Below are positions 29,871-40,204 of a stretch of 64,000 bases of DNA, one piece after another. The position numbers and the translations under genes are program-made. The notes below the pieces were generated by a model. The model was not told the DNA's origin and did no database searches. It saw only the letters and a program-made list of their open reading frames with translations. Each line of letters opens with the position of its first letter. Position 1 is the stretch's first letter. Source of the stretch: Paroedura picta (Eukaryota; Chordata; Lepidosauria; Squamata; Gekkonidae); NCBI RefSeq assembly GCF_049243985.1, contig NC_135373.1, positions 9,283,501 through 9,347,500 on the forward strand, in the 5' to 3' direction.

Positions 29871-30165
29871 GGTGTCTGAAGCGGCTGTTCGTGCCTGAAG
29901 CAGCCAGTGCTGTGCCACGGGGGGGGGGGGGGGGGGAGAAGAAACGCATTCACCCACCCACCCCCAAAAGCGACTTTCATACTGTTGTAACTTCTGGAGG
30001 GCACAGATATTATCTTCCAATTACTCTTAAGGAGAACTTAAATCTAAACTATTTTGGCTGACAACTTCACAGTGACCATGCACATGCTAACTCCTTGCTT
30101 TGTTTAGAATTGTCACTTACAAAAGAAAAAAAGGGGGGAATCTTTTGTCAACATGAGTGTATAGC
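29871..30165. other. Intergenic, nothing recognised
   Basis: Contains a poly-G run (29920-29937). No gene. Confidence 0.4.
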
Positions 30166-30250
30166 AGGGTTTCTCAGCCAGGGGTTTATGAAACCCTGAG
30201 GTTTTTTTTTTTTTTTGATGGCCCTGAATCGTTTTCCTGAATGGGTGGGA
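30166..30250 (+). mobile_element. hAT fragment, CAGGGTTTCTCAACC family
   Basis: CAGGGTTTCTCAGCCAGGGG and TTTATGAAACCCTGAGG match the left end of the 6652 element. Truncated after CGTTTTCCTGAATGGG. Confidence 0.6.
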
Positions 30251-30655
30251 ATCAGTGGGTTCAGGGTGGTTCGCAACAATAAAATAACAATAATAAAAAC
30301 ACAGTTTAAAACACAGATTAAAATTAGTCCCACCTTCCCCCGTTCACCCAGACATCCACCACTAGTTAACCCGGGGAGCATTCTAGAATGCTGCAGGGAG
30401 GGGGGGGCACATGGGGAAGGCCCATCTAATTCCAGTCTGCCATGATCTCGGCCCTATGCCTGGAAAAAGAGTACTATTTAGTAGGTCCTGCAGAACTCAT
30501 TCCACCAAATTGGGGCCAGGGACGAAAAGGCCCTGGCTCTGGTTGAGACCAGGCAATATCTTGGCGTTCTTGCTAACAAACTGGTGTGGGCAGAGCGCAA
30601 TGCCAGTAATGAAGTCTTTTGGGGAAGGCAGGACATTTCAGAAGCCAAGATCAGC
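30251..30655 (-). mobile_element. L2-like LINE 3' fragment
   Basis: GGTTCAGGGTGGTTCGCAAC, AATTGGGGCCAGGGACG and CTGGCTCTGGTTGAGACC recur in related form at 48583-49125. Typical of reptile L2-like ends. It abuts the 3' end of the receptor gene. Confidence 0.5.
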
Positions 30656-30660
30656 AATGT

Positions 30661-31722
30661 TTATAAGCCTTGAGAATCCTGGGAGTCTGAGGATTTGGTC
30701 TTAGTCTGCGTCGTGGCCTGGCTGTCCTCCGTGAAGGCGCTCTCCAAGACCGCGAGGATGGAGCGTTTCAGCCTTTCCTTGAAATCGTGCCCCATGAAGA
30801 CATACAGGATGGGGTTCAAGCAGCTGTTGATAAAGGCCAGGCTGGACGTCAGAGGGTGACCGATCATGATCACCAGGTGCAGGTTGGGGTCCTTGTAGGC
30901 TCGAATCTCCAAGAAAGAGAAGACATGATAGGGGAACCAGCAGATGAAAAAGGCCACAATCACTGCTGTGATGACTTTGAAGGGCTTACTTGACCGGGCC
31001 AAGCGGTCCCTCTTCAGCCTCAGAACTATGGCCCCGTAGCACAGAATGATGACGTAGAAGGGGATCACAAAGGCAAAGATGAAACGGCTGGTAGTCATGG
31101 CTTGGTGGATGACTCTCGAATGGTTTCTATCAGAGCTGAAGTGATTGTAGCAGTTGATGACATCCTCTTTCTGCAAGGTCTTCCGGAAATGGATGCTGGG
31201 CGCACTCAACACCAGGGCGAGAATCCAAACCCCAAGAGCCACGAAGGAAGCGCAACGGGGGCTCCGGTGATTCTGAGCCCACACCGGGGCTAGCACAGAA
31301 ATGCAGCGGTCTATGCTGATGACCGTGAGGAGGTAGACACTGGCGTAGAGGTTGATGAAGGCAATGGTGCTGTTCAACTTGCACATGGCCTCCCCAAAGG
31401 GCCAGTGGAAGTCCATGGCTAGGTAGGCAATGCTCAGGGGCAGGAAGAAGGTGAAGGTGAAGTCTGCAATGGCCAAGTTGAGGAACCAGATGGTGTTGAC
31501 CGTCTTCTTCATGCGGAAGCCAGTTATGAAAATGACCAGCCCGTTTCCGAGGACACCCACCACAAAGGCAATGCTGTAGATAACCATAGAGAGGACCTTC
31601 AGCCTTTCGTGCAAAGTGAAGATATAATCTTCGTCATACTCATAGTCATAATAGACAGTGCTGTCGTTGCTGGAATTTGAGTGGACAACCTCAAGAGGAC
31701 TAAGTAGAGTTGTGTTTTCCAT
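30661..31722 (-). CDS. FPR/chemerin-receptor-like chemoattractant GPCR 1
   Basis: A rhodopsin-class receptor of 353 residues on one coding exon, the usual FPR length (about 350). ATG at 31722 is chosen: the exon opens at a splice acceptor (TCCATCCAG, exon from 31761) and this is its first ATG. Visible: glycosylation sites Asn3, Asn16 and Asn19, an acidic Tyr cluster YYDYEYDEDY (24-33) that suits Tyr sulfation, GNGLVIF (59-65), FLNLAIADF (80-88), disulfide Cys114/Cys191, DRC (138-140), CWFPYH (261-266), NPILY (303-307), and a Ser/Thr-rich tail for kinase and arrestin binding. Expected to couple to Gi in leukocytes. FPR1 Asp106 and Arg201 correspond to Phe122 and Met209; Arg205 is kept as Arg213. 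TM1-TM3 look closer to CMKLR1 than to FPR1. Ligand unknown. Confidence 0.9.
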   Translation of the reverse strand: MENTTLLSPLEVVHSNSSNDSTVYYDYEYDEDYIFTLHERLKVLSMVIYSIAFVVGVLGNGLVIFITGFRMKKTVNTIWFLNLAIADFTFTFFLPLSIAYLAMDFHWPFGEAMCKLNSTIAFINLYASVYLLTVISIDRCISVLAPVWAQNHRSPRCASFVALGVWILALVLSAPSIHFRKTLQKEDVINCYNHFSSDRNHSRVIHQAMTTSRFIFAFVIPFYVIILCYGAIVLRLKRDRLARSSKPFKVITAVIVAFFICWFPYHVFSFLEIRAYKDPNLHLVIMIGHPLTSSLAFINSCLNPILYVFMGHDFKERLKRSILAVLESAFTEDSQATTQTKTKSSDSQDSQGL

Positions 31723-31761
31723 GACTTTTGGAGGGAGATGCTCCTTCACTCCTGTCTTCTC
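31723..31761 (-). promoter_or_regulatory. 5'UTR part of receptor 1 exon with splice acceptor
   Basis: On the minus strand a pyrimidine-rich CTTCTTTTTCCATCCAG precedes the exon. FPR-type genes usually have one or more noncoding 5' exons and a single coding exon, as here. The open frame continues to a GTG, which is not a start in this setting. Confidence 0.6.
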
Positions 31762-32098
31762 CTGGATGGAAAAAGAAGGAGGTTAAGTACTGCCTTGTGG
31801 GATCAGATCATTGTCCGTCTATCTGTGCGATCAGTTCCCAACAGGTACCATCCAACTCCCTGTGGAGCTTCACAAGTAAAGACCTGTAGAGGACAGATAT
31901 TGCCCGGAAATTTCTGCTCCAGCATCTTGCTGCCAGAAGGTTTAACCACAGAGTATTTGGTGAAACGCTAGAATGTCACTGCCAACCCACTGTTGTTACT
32001 TCCGGCCAAGCCAGAATTGCACGTCAGGATACTGAGGAATGCTCCTCTCACCCCATCCCAGCAGGAACTTGACAGCCCTTGGGGACAACCAGGTTCTG
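31762..32098. other. 5' flank of receptor 1, nothing recognised
   Basis: Probably intron. No noncoding exon could be placed. Confidence 0.4.
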
Positions 32099-32099
32099 C

Positions 32100-32235
32100 C
32101 CTGGGTGGCCCAGCTGTGGCTCTCCAGATGTCCATGGACTACAATTCCCATGAGCCCGTGCCAGCAAATGCTGGCAGGGGCTCATGGGAATTGTAGTCCA
32201 TGGACATCTAGAGAGCCACAGTTGGGCCATCCCTG
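32100..32235. mobile_element. Palindromic hAT MITE, copy 5 (older)
   Basis: CCTGGGTGGCCCAGCTGTGG to CCACAGTTGGGCCATCCCTG, with the same centre as the other copies but diverged ends. No clear target duplication. Confidence 0.75.
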
Positions 32236-32334
32236 GTTCAAAGGGTACCCCAAAGAGCCCCAGTCACTCAGGAGAAACCATGAAGACGTGCAAAGTCATA
32301 TGCCAATTGAGACACAACAAACAGCCAGGCTTAT

Positions 32335-32685
32335 CACAGGCTTTCTTGGCCAGGCTTTTATAGAACCCTGGAGTTTCTTGAAGGCCCTGGAAAGCCTTGG
32401 GAAGGGTTACCCAAAAGAAGTTAGTTAATTTTGGATATATTTGTTTTAATTTGTTAAACATTTATCAAGTGATATGACCATGTATAGTCATGTCAACCTG
32501 CCCCCCCTCCCAAGATGGCCAATGATGGGCCTGGAGGGGGTAGGAGGGGAGGGGCCTCAGGTAGGCCAATGCTAAGCTTCCCAATCAGATTCGGCACAAT
32601 CGTGCCACTTCTGGGGTTTCTCAAAACCTGAAGAATGTTCAAGGGGGTTTTCAGTGGTAAACAAGTTGGGAAAGGTTGGCTTACC
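32335..32685 (+). mobile_element. hAT element, CAGGGTTTCTCAACC family
   Basis: CAGGCTTTCTTGGCCAGGC at left; inside, GATATGACCATGTATAGTCA, AGATGGCCAATGATGGG and CACTTCTGGGGTTTCTC. The right end is near AAGTTGGGAAAGGTTGG. Confidence 0.65.
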
Positions 32686-32909
32686 AGATCCCATATGCCC
32701 ACAGGCCCATCTGGGAGATGACCACAATGGCCTTTGTTCTGGGATCTGTCTACTCAGCTCCCCAATTCCAACCAAGAAGTTTCCACCCTCCAGGTGGGGC
32801 CTGGAGTTCTCCTGGAACAACCAACAGTGTCCCAACTAATGAGATCCGTCCCCATAAGGCAGATTTCCCAACCTGGGACCCCAAGTGGGTTGCAACACCT
32901 CTGACAGAG

Positions 32910-33440
32910 GAAAGCTATGGCAAATCTAGGCAGCATCCTAAAAAGCAGAGACATCACCCTGCCAACAAAAGTGAGTCTAGTCAAGGCTATGGTCTTCCCA
33001 GTTGCAATGTATGGCTGTGAAAGTTGGACCATAAGGAAGGACGAGCGTCAAAGAATTGAGGCTTTTGAACTCTGGTGCTGGAGAAGACTCTTGCGCATCC
33101 CTTGGACTGCAAGGCGAACAAACCGGTCAGTCCTAGAGGAGATCAGCCCTGACTGCTCCCTAGAAGGCCAGATCCTGAAGATGAAACTCAAATACTTTGG
33201 CCACCTCATGAGAAGGAAGGATTCCCTGGAGAAGAGCCTAATGCTGGGAGCGACTGAGGGCAAAAGAAGAAGAGGACAACAGAGAATGAGGTGGCTGGAT
33301 GGAGCCACTGAAGCAGTCGGTGCAAACTTAAATGGACTTCAAGGAATGGTAGAGGATGAAGGCCTGGAGGATCATTGTCCATGGGGTCACGATGGTTCGG
33401 ACACGACTTCACACCTAACAACAACAATTTATTTCTTTCC
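32910..33440 (+). mobile_element. BovB (RTE-clade) LINE 3' part
   Basis: An open frame reads SRDITLPTKVSLVKAMVFPV, YGCESWTIRKDERQRIEAFE, LWCWRRLLRIPWTARRTN and so on, the known BovB reverse transcriptase C-terminus, to RRRGQQRMRWLDG. It ends GGACACGACTTCACACC with ACAACA repeats. It is a partial copy but its frame is open over 179 codons, so comparatively young. Confidence 0.88.
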
Positions 33441-33665
33441 AGCTTATATATGCTGAGCAAGACAAATGCATCCTGATGAGTACTAGATTGCGTTGCTTAT
33501 AATTTTAGGGGTGGGGAGAGAATTGGAGTCATGGCGAAGGAGAGGGTGGTCCATAAAAGCTCCTCAGGCCAAGGCAGAGGGGGGGATGTTGTAATTCCAC
33601 TCACTTTGGGCTCCTCATACTGGGGCCAGCTGTGCACTTTGATTATTCAAAAACATATGGTTAGT

Positions 33666-33918
33666 CATAGAGGATTTGGAATTGGTTCCCCACTTTTCAC
33701 TACTCGGAGTCTCAAAGTGCCTTACAATCACCTTCCCTTCCTTTCTCCACAACAAGCACCATGTGGGCTAGGGAAGAAAGCTCAGAGAGAACTGTTCTGT
33801 GAAAACAGCTCTAACACGACTGTGACTAGCCCAAAGTCACCCAGATGGCTGCAGGTGGAGGAGTGGGGATTCAAACCCTAAAGGCTACCTCTCTTAACCA
33901 CTATATCACGCTGGCTCA
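33666..33918 (-). mobile_element. CTT-tailed tRNA SINE
   Basis: Reverse-strand copy with TTCACTACTCGGAGTCTCAA, the CACCCAGATGGCTGCAGG core and a degraded head (ACCACTATATCACGCTGGC). No CTT run remains. Confidence 0.7.
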
Positions 33919-33934
33919 GCTAGATGGGAGCTCA

Positions 33935-34140
33935 GTAGGGTTGCTAGCTCTGGGCTGAGAAATACCTGGAGAATTTGGGGGTGGAGCCAGGAGTGGGTGG
34001 GGTTTGGGGGCAGGGAGGGACCTCAGTGGAGTACAATGCTATGGAGTATAATGCCACGGAGTTCCCCCTCTACAGCGGCCATTTTCTCCAGGGGGACTGA
34101 TCTCTTTAGTCTGGAGATGAGCTGCAAAACTGGGGAATTC
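33935..34140 (+). repeat. AGGGTTGCCA-family repeat
   Basis: TAGGGTTGCTAGCTCTGGG, TACCTGGAGAATTTGGGGG, CGGCCATTTTCTCCAGGGGG and TCTGGAGATGAGCTG: one of the best copies of this unclassified family in the window. Confidence 0.6.
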
Positions 34141-34346
34141 GGAATCAGAATGGGCCACCTGGACTTAACCTAAAGCATCCTCTCTTTGCTGGTCCTTAGA
34201 ATTTTCTCCTGTGCCGAATGAAATAAAAAAGATGCCCTATAAACATCGATGTGTTGCAAAAGGTTGTGGTGAGAAGCCCAAGATCAGGCTAAGATTCACC
34301 AGGTCTATTGACAATCAGCTAGGTAGCAATGGTTGTTCAATTATTA

Positions 34347-35240
34347 GGGGCTTTACGCACCGGGATCTTTGTAGCAAATTGGTCACTGAATGAAAAATCG
34401 CCATTCAAAATAGTGGAATTCGTCGTTATGCATACCTGCCTTTGTAGTGGAATCCAGTTGCGTTTTGTAGCGTTTCCCACAGGCTTCCGGTCTCGGCAGA
34501 AATCGCTAGAAAGGAAGCGCTATTGCCGAGCTCGTCCCGCCCCTGGCCGTCAAGCAGCCAATGGGCAGCCGTTAGCATGCTCCCAAACAGCCCCTTTCCC
34601 TTTACGAAAGGTTTTTTTTAAAAAAAAAACATACCCATTGCAACGAATCTGTGTTAATTCGTTGCAACGGAGAGACCCATCCAGCTGCCTGGTGTGTTTG
34701 AGCTGTCGTTTGATCGTTGCCACGCTCCCTCCGAGTGAAAAAAAAAAATCCCCCCCCCCTCTCACGGGCCCGATTTTCGGCTGAATGAATGTGTAAAAAA
34801 TAAAGTGACTGCTTAGTAGTGTGCTTAGTGACTGAAGTGTGCTTAGTGACTGAAGGGGAGGGACTGAAGCCGGGGAAGCCTCTAAACTGAAAGAGGCTCG
34901 CTGGTGCGTTTATCCCCGCTCGCTCGGAGAAAAAAAAAATGGCGATCGCTTCGCCGGAAGATCAGAGAAGAGAGCCAGGGGAAGGGACTTTGTAGAAACC
35001 GCAACAATGTTAACGCACAGGTCTTTTTCGCTAGTGTTGCAGATTGGTTGCAGGACTGTATCGCTTTCCGGAGGGTGAATCCACTTTTGGGGATTTCCCT
35101 GAAAGCGCTACAAGGAAGCGCTTTTTGCAGATTGGTTTCAGGTGTGTGGCAGATTGTCAACGACGTTGTGCAAAACAGCAAATCAGTAGCGTTTTCAATT
35201 GGCAACCATTGTGCTATTTTGAAGGCGTGCAAAAAGCCCC
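34347..35240. mobile_element. Harbinger-like non-autonomous element, copy 1 (894 bp)
   Basis: Ends GGGGCTTTACGCACC and GCGTGCAAAAAGCCCC; 3-bp duplication TTA at 34344-34346 and 35241-35243. Contains an internal inverted pair around TTGCAACGAATC/GATTCGTTGCAA. No transposase frame. A 3-bp TWA-like target and GGG ends fit PIF/Harbinger. It sits inside Penelope-like sequence. Confidence 0.85.
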
Positions 35241-35243
35241 TTA

Positions 35244-35600
35244 GAACTAGCCAGCCTGAGCTCTTTGGGCATTTTAAATGCTCTGGCTGTAACTGTTGTA
35301 AAGTTTCTGGGAGACCAGACCTATAGATCTTCCGCGACAGAATTTTCATCTTGATTTACAAAACTTTACTCATTGCAATGCTAAATTTTGTGTAGAATTA
35401 CAGATTTGTTCACGTCAGAATTTTTGTGTAGGAATATCCATACATCCCATCAAAATCAGGATTGTATCAATGGCAAGATTGACCAACATGATACGCAAAG
35501 CACCTCCAGAAAAATTTCAAAACCATTGGAAATGCTTTCTGGATTATCAAGAGACATCATTATCCATAAAAACACAGGATCATTGTAATTCGCCAACTAG
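35244..35600 (+). mobile_element. Penelope-like element fragment, endonuclease region
   Basis: Translated pieces show a Cys-rich CSGCNCC linker and, further on, FTHCNAKFCVELQIC followed by GISIHPIKIRI, which resembles the GIY-YIG nuclease start of Penelope-like elements (CNSKNVIYLI type). No complete frame. The sequence 5' of the Harbinger insertion (about 34200-34346, with CVAKGCGEKPK) may belong to it. Confidence 0.45.
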
Positions 35601-35644
35601 TAGATAATGTTAAGAGGAGACTGTTTGAAAATGAAAATGAAAAG

Positions 35645-36383
35645 CATGCCTACTGGATGGGGGATACGCTTCTAGGTAGCACTGTGTGTGAACGAGACCT
35701 TGGGGTACTTGTGGATTGTAAACTAAACATGAGCAGGCAGTGTGATGCAGCGGTAAAAAAGGCAAATGCCATTTTGGGCTGTATCAACAGGGGCATCACA
35801 TCAAAATCACAAGATGTCATAGTCCCATTGTATACAGCACTGGTCAGACCACACCTGGAGTACTGTGTGCAGTTCTGGAGGCCTCACCTCAAGAAGGACG
35901 TAGATAAAATTGAAAGGGTACAGAGGAGAGCGACGAAGATGATCTGGGGCCAAGGGACCAAGCCCTATGAAGATAGGTTGAGGGACTTGGGAATGTTCAG
36001 CCTGGAGAAAAGGAGGTTGAGAGGGGACATGATAGCCCTTTTTAAGTATTTGAAAGGTTGTCACTTGGAGGAGGGCAGGATGCTGTTTCTGCTGGCTGCA
36101 GAGGAGAGGACATGCAGTAATGGGTTTAAACTTCAAGTACAACGATATAGGCTAGATATCAGGAAAAAGTTTTTCACAGTCAGAGTAGTTCAGCAGTGGA
36201 ATAGGCTGCCTAAGGAGGTGGTGAGCTCCCCCTCACTGGAAGTCTTCAAGCAAAGGTTGGATACACACTTTTCTTGGATGCTTTAGGATGCTTAGGGCTA
36301 ATCCTGCGTTGAGCAGGGGGTTGGACTAGATGGCCAGTATGGCCCCTTCCAACTCTATGATTCTATGATTCTATGATTCTATG
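35645..36383 (+). mobile_element. CR1 LINE 3' segment, long open ORF2 C-terminus
   Basis: 209 codons (35657-36286) encode the CR1 ORF2 C-terminal region: GDTLLGSTVCERDLGVLVD, RPHLEYCVQFWRPHLKKDVD, FSLEKRRLRGDMIALFKYLK and NRLPKEVVSSPSLEVFKQRL to DTHFSWML. The 3' end carries four ATTCTATG units. The best-preserved CR1 here. Confidence 0.93.
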
Positions 36384-36434
36384 AAAACTGACCTATTTCC
36401 CTCTCCCTCTTTTCCTGCACTGTACACTGTACAT

Positions 36435-36570
36435 CAGGGGTAGTCAAACGGCGGCCCTCCAGATGTCCGTGGACTCCAATTCCCAAGAGCCCCTGCCAGC
36501 ATTTGCTGGCAGGGGCTCATGGGAATTGTAGTCCACAGACATCTGGAGGGCCACAGTTTGACTACCCCTG
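36435..36570. mobile_element. Palindromic hAT MITE, copy 6
   Basis: CAGGGGTAGTCAAACGGCGG to its complement, flanked by a perfect 8-bp duplication CTGTACAT (36427-36434 and 36571-36578). Confidence 0.93.
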
Positions 36571-36877
36571 CTGTACATCAAACCCTTCACCCCCATCCTT
36601 TCCATGAAATAAATACAATTATATTTAAAAAACAAAACAAAAATCAGGATTGGGGATCACGGGTCCCATATAAGGAATCTTGTGAGAGAAGCTCCCCTTG
36701 TAGAACATTTATTATGGAATAACCATTCTCAAGATGACTTTAAATTCATGGTTCTTGAAACCCTTGCCACTAAGAAGTATGAGAGGACTCATTTAAAGAA
36801 GATTCTTTTTCAGAAATAAATTTCTTTCCTCTTCAGACATAATACCTTAAGTCCACACGGACTTAACAATGGATTGC

Positions 36878-37105
36878 CCTATATACTCACGTATAAGCCT
36901 AGTTTTTCAGCACCTTTTCCCACGCTGAAAAAGCCCTCCTCGGCTTATACACAGGTATTTACGGTAAGCCTGCTCCAGCCAGCCAATCATTGCTCTGACA
37001 GCTTGTAGGACATCAACAGTTTGACTGAGGGACTCTGATCTTTTGTGGTCTAATTGGATCCCTCAGCTTATGTGCGGATAGGCTTATATGTAAGTACATA
37101 CGGTA
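36878..37105. mobile_element. TIR element, TATACTCACGTATAAGCC family
   Basis: The left end CTATATACTCACGTATAAGC pairs imperfectly with the right end GCTTATATGTAAGTACATAC. The interior has TTTTTCAGCACCTTTTCCC and CTCGGCTTATACACAGG. About 228 bp, no coding capacity, superfamily uncertain. Confidence 0.6.
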
Positions 37106-37963
37106 TTCTTGCTGTTTGTTACCTTTGATGACTCTTTCTTTTAAAAAGTAGCCACCAAGCACCAGGTACGTTTTTCATTCTTTTTCTTTAACAGTACAAA
37201 AAGTAGCAGAGCTGTTTCTATGTCGGTGCACCCGTTTGAGGGACAATTTCAGAGAGTTCTTCCCTACTTAAGTCAGTAAGATCCGAGCACAAGAAGTTTG
37301 ATTCTCGTTACACTGATAAATATCCATTGGCATGCTTGACGATTCTGTAGACTATAATTAAGCCGACATTTCATTATTTGTAACTTGTTTGCTTTGTCGA
37401 TTCGCCATTGGGTTCTGAGGAGGAATCGTTTTTTGAAAACAGCTGGTACCCGGTGCTGTTCGAGATTTCATGATAATATACTTTTTTGAACTTTGAGAAT
37501 GTTTTCTCAATCTCTGAACATTGTGTCGTTCTGTCGTTCTTTTTGGGAACAGATAAGATACTCCTATGTGAGTCACTACTACGTAGTTCCCTTCTGCAAC
37601 AGACTTTGACTCTGCTGTTTCCCATTTTGAAAGCTGAGTATTAAACGTTTGAATTTTTCTATTGCCTCTTACAGTTCTGTCATAATTTTTACCTACCTTG
37701 GGGCAAGCGTCCCGCTAAACTTATTGTACGGAGGAAATTTGGATTTGCGGGCCACTGTACTGCAGAGGTTAGGAACTATTGCCCTGTGGGAAATGGCAGC
37801 TTTGAGACGAGGTGGGCACTGTGGTATCACATCCCTCCTAATCCCTCCAACGGCACCCTCCCCAGATGTCCAGGACATTCCTTGCCTGCAGGAGTAGGCA
37901 GACAACAGTGAACTTTCCTGTCTGCTTAACGAGGGCAAAAACTTTCCTGTCTGCTTAATGAGA
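37106..37963. other. Intergenic, nothing recognised
   Basis: Several short frames but no gene signals. Confidence 0.4.
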
Positions 37964-38115
37964 ACTGCCAGCTCCAAGCTGGAAAATACCTGGAGATTTT
38001 GAGGGGGGATCCTGAGGGGGGAGGGACTTCAGGGGGGCTCTCTGTCCCCTGGAGATCCATTGCAATTCCAGGAGAACTCCAGAAACCCCCTGCAAGTCAG
38101 AAACCCTGATGGGTG
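37964..38115 (+). repeat. AGGGTTGCCA-family repeat
   Basis: AACTGCCAGCTCCAAGCTGG, ATACCTGGAGATTTTGAGG and GATCCATTGCAATTCCAGG match the family. Confidence 0.5.
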
Positions 38116-38194
38116 CCACTCTAGGAACCTCTGCCTGATCTAGGTGGAGGCTCGAGTTCTCACAGAATTATTACCGATTCCCAGATTGTAGACA

Positions 38195-38465
38195 AAAGAG
38201 GAGGAGGCGTTGGCTTTTATACCCCACTTTTCCCTACCAGAAGGAGTCTCAAAGCAGCTTACAAATAAACCTTTCCTTTCCTCTCTTGGCAAGAGACACA
38301 CTGTGAGGTAGATGGGACTGAAAGACCTTCTGACAGGACTGCTCAGTCAGAGCAGCTCTAACAGGACTGCGACTGGCCCAAGGTCATCCAGCGGGCTGCA
38401 TGTGGAGGAACGGGGAATCTCTAGATCAAAGGCCGCCACTCTTAACCACTAAACCAAGCTGGAGG
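38195..38465 (-). mobile_element. CTT-tailed tRNA SINE
   Basis: GGCTTTTATACCCCACTTTTC, GGCCCAAGGTCATCCAGCGG and AACCACTAAACCAAGCTGG. Confidence 0.75.
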
Positions 38466-38565
38466 AACAGCTATTTGTTCGTTTGATTGATTGGTTTTTA
38501 TACCCCCTCCCCTCTCCACCAGCAGGCTCAGAATATTTCAGAACAATATGGTATCTATGCTACCT

Positions 38566-38855
38566 AGAGTTGCCAGGTCCTTTGATGCTCCCAGCGGGGG
38601 GATGGGGGAGTGGGGAGGAGCCCTGAGATATACGGATGTCACCTGGAAGTAACATTGGCACATCCTGCAATGTTTTTCCAGGTTTGAGGGAGTTGGGGAG
38701 GGGTACAGTGCATCTGTAAAACAGGGGACTCCTGCCCAGGCCAGGAAATCCTAGTGACACCATGTCCCTGTTGGGTTTCCTCGTCTCCTCCACCTCTCCT
38801 CCAAATCCCCAGAAATTTCAGGACCTGGAGTTAGGAACCCTACTTAACCATCCCA
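38566..38855 (-). repeat. AGGGTTGCCA-family repeat, diverged
   Basis: GAGTTGCCAGGTCCTTTGAT at left and AATCCCCAGAAATTTCAGGA, GAGTTAGGAACCCTA at right look like the two ends of one element. Confidence 0.4.
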
Positions 38856-39006
38856 GCGGCCCCCACACCAAGAACAAGGAAGGTTCAGCCTGTCACAATT
38901 GCAGTTTCCTCTTTTGTCAGCCGAAACGCAGATCCTATTTCACATCTTGTGCATTTGGCTGCTAAGCCATCCCCACCATTCTCCTCTCGGGCACCCCACT
39001 AGCCTA

Positions 39007-39209
39007 AGGTGACCAGATTGTCCCACTTTCGGAGGGACATCTGGGGGTACCTGGCAAATTGTACTTATGTATATTACAATACTATTTTTGCGTTCTATGT
39101 GTTCTATGAAACTTTTTGTTGCTCCATATAGACCAAATTTTTAATCCAGACCCCCCCCCCCCGGTCAATGGTGTCCCGCTTTACCAATGTTGAAATCTGG
39201 TCACCTTAC
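39007..39209. mobile_element. TIR element, AGGTGACCAGAT family
   Basis: Left end AGGTGACCAGATTGTCCC, right end GAAATCTGGTCACCTTAC. The flanks share ACTAGCCTA (38998-39006 and 39210-39218), a 9-bp duplication, or 8 bp depending on the boundary. hAT-like size class; family not named. Confidence 0.7.
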
Positions 39210-39344
39210 ACTAGCCTAAGACCGTTCCTTTGCCAAGGAAAGAAGCAGGATTCCCTTATGCAGCAACAGCCATTTTGGGGGGGGGGGATTGCCACTTTGG
39301 AGGGTGGCCTTGTACCCCACTGAGCTCCTTGCTCTCCTCAGGCC

Positions 39345-39645
39345 ATCCCCAAATCTCCAGGGTTTTCCCCAGCCTGGATCTGGCAACCCCACCCACATCG
39401 CTCACGGTAGTCATAGGGGCTGCGGTAACCCTTCCAACAGGGTGTGTGTGACTGGGAACAGAGTTGCTAGGGGGTGGGGCCTGAGGAGGACAGGGACCCA
39501 GTGGGGTACAGGGCCACACGGCCACAGAATCTAACCTCCAAAGCAGCCATGCACTCCCGGGACACTGATGTCTGTGACAGGAGTGGAGCTGTAATTCCAG
39601 GGGATCCCCTGGTCCCACCTGGAGGCTGGCATCCCTATCTGGAGG
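39345..39645. repeat. AGGGTTGCCA-family repeat pieces, two orientations
   Basis: CCCCAAATCTCCAGGGTTTTC to CTGGATCTGGCAACCCC (reverse) is followed by AGAGTTGCTAGGGGGTGGG to TGTAATTCCAGGGGATCCC (forward). Confidence 0.45.
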
Positions 39646-39734
39646 CAGATTACGCTGCCATCCAAACCGGTCCCTGTTTTGTAATGCTTCCCCATTCCCA
39701 ACTGCCTGTTGCTTGCAACTCGACACGCAAATCC

Positions 39735-40143
39735 ATGTCGACTTTGGTGTAATGGTTAGGAGCGCGGACTTAAAATCTGGTGAGCCGAGTTTATTCCAAG
39801 CTCCCCCACATAGAACCAGCTGGGTGACCTTGGGCTTGCCACGGCACTGATAAAGCTGTTCTGACCAAGCAGGAACATCAGGGCTCTCTCTGCCTCACCC
39901 ACCCCACAGGGTGTCTGTTGTGGGGAGAGGAAAGGGAAGGTGATCGGAAGCCGCTTTGAGACTCCTTCGGGTAGAGAGAAGTGGCACATAAGAACCAATT
40001 CTCTTCTTCAGGAATATCAGGGCTCTCCCAGCCTCACCCACCTCACAAGGTGTCTGTTGTGGGGAGAGGAAAGGGAAGGCAAATGTAATCCGCTTTGAGA
40101 CTCCTTCGGGTAGAGAAAAGCAGCACATAAAAACCAACTCTTC
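39735..40143 (+). mobile_element. CTT-tailed tRNA SINE with two tail modules
   Basis: Head CGACTTTGGTGTAATGGTTA and core CCAGCTGGGTGACCTTGGG, then two tails: one ending GAACCAATTCTCTTCTTC near 40009, one ending AACCAACTCTTCTT near 40145. Confidence 0.82.
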
Positions 40144-40204
40144 TTATTATTATGGGCTAACACTCTGGATATGGTGAGGAGAGTTCCCATCCCAAAACCT
40201 CAAC

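Noticed and set aside
31723-31749. Longer receptor 1 start
   Set aside because: The upstream codon is GTG, not ATG; the first ATG in the exon is at 31722.
32917-33456. Host gene of 179 codons
   Set aside because: It is the BovB reverse transcriptase C-terminus.
34329-35349. Coding frames in the 0.9-kb elements
   Set aside because: They are not kept in the same form among the three copies and match no transposase.
35657-36286. Host gene of 209 codons
   Set aside because: The sequence is CR1 ORF2 C-terminus followed by CR1 3' repeats.
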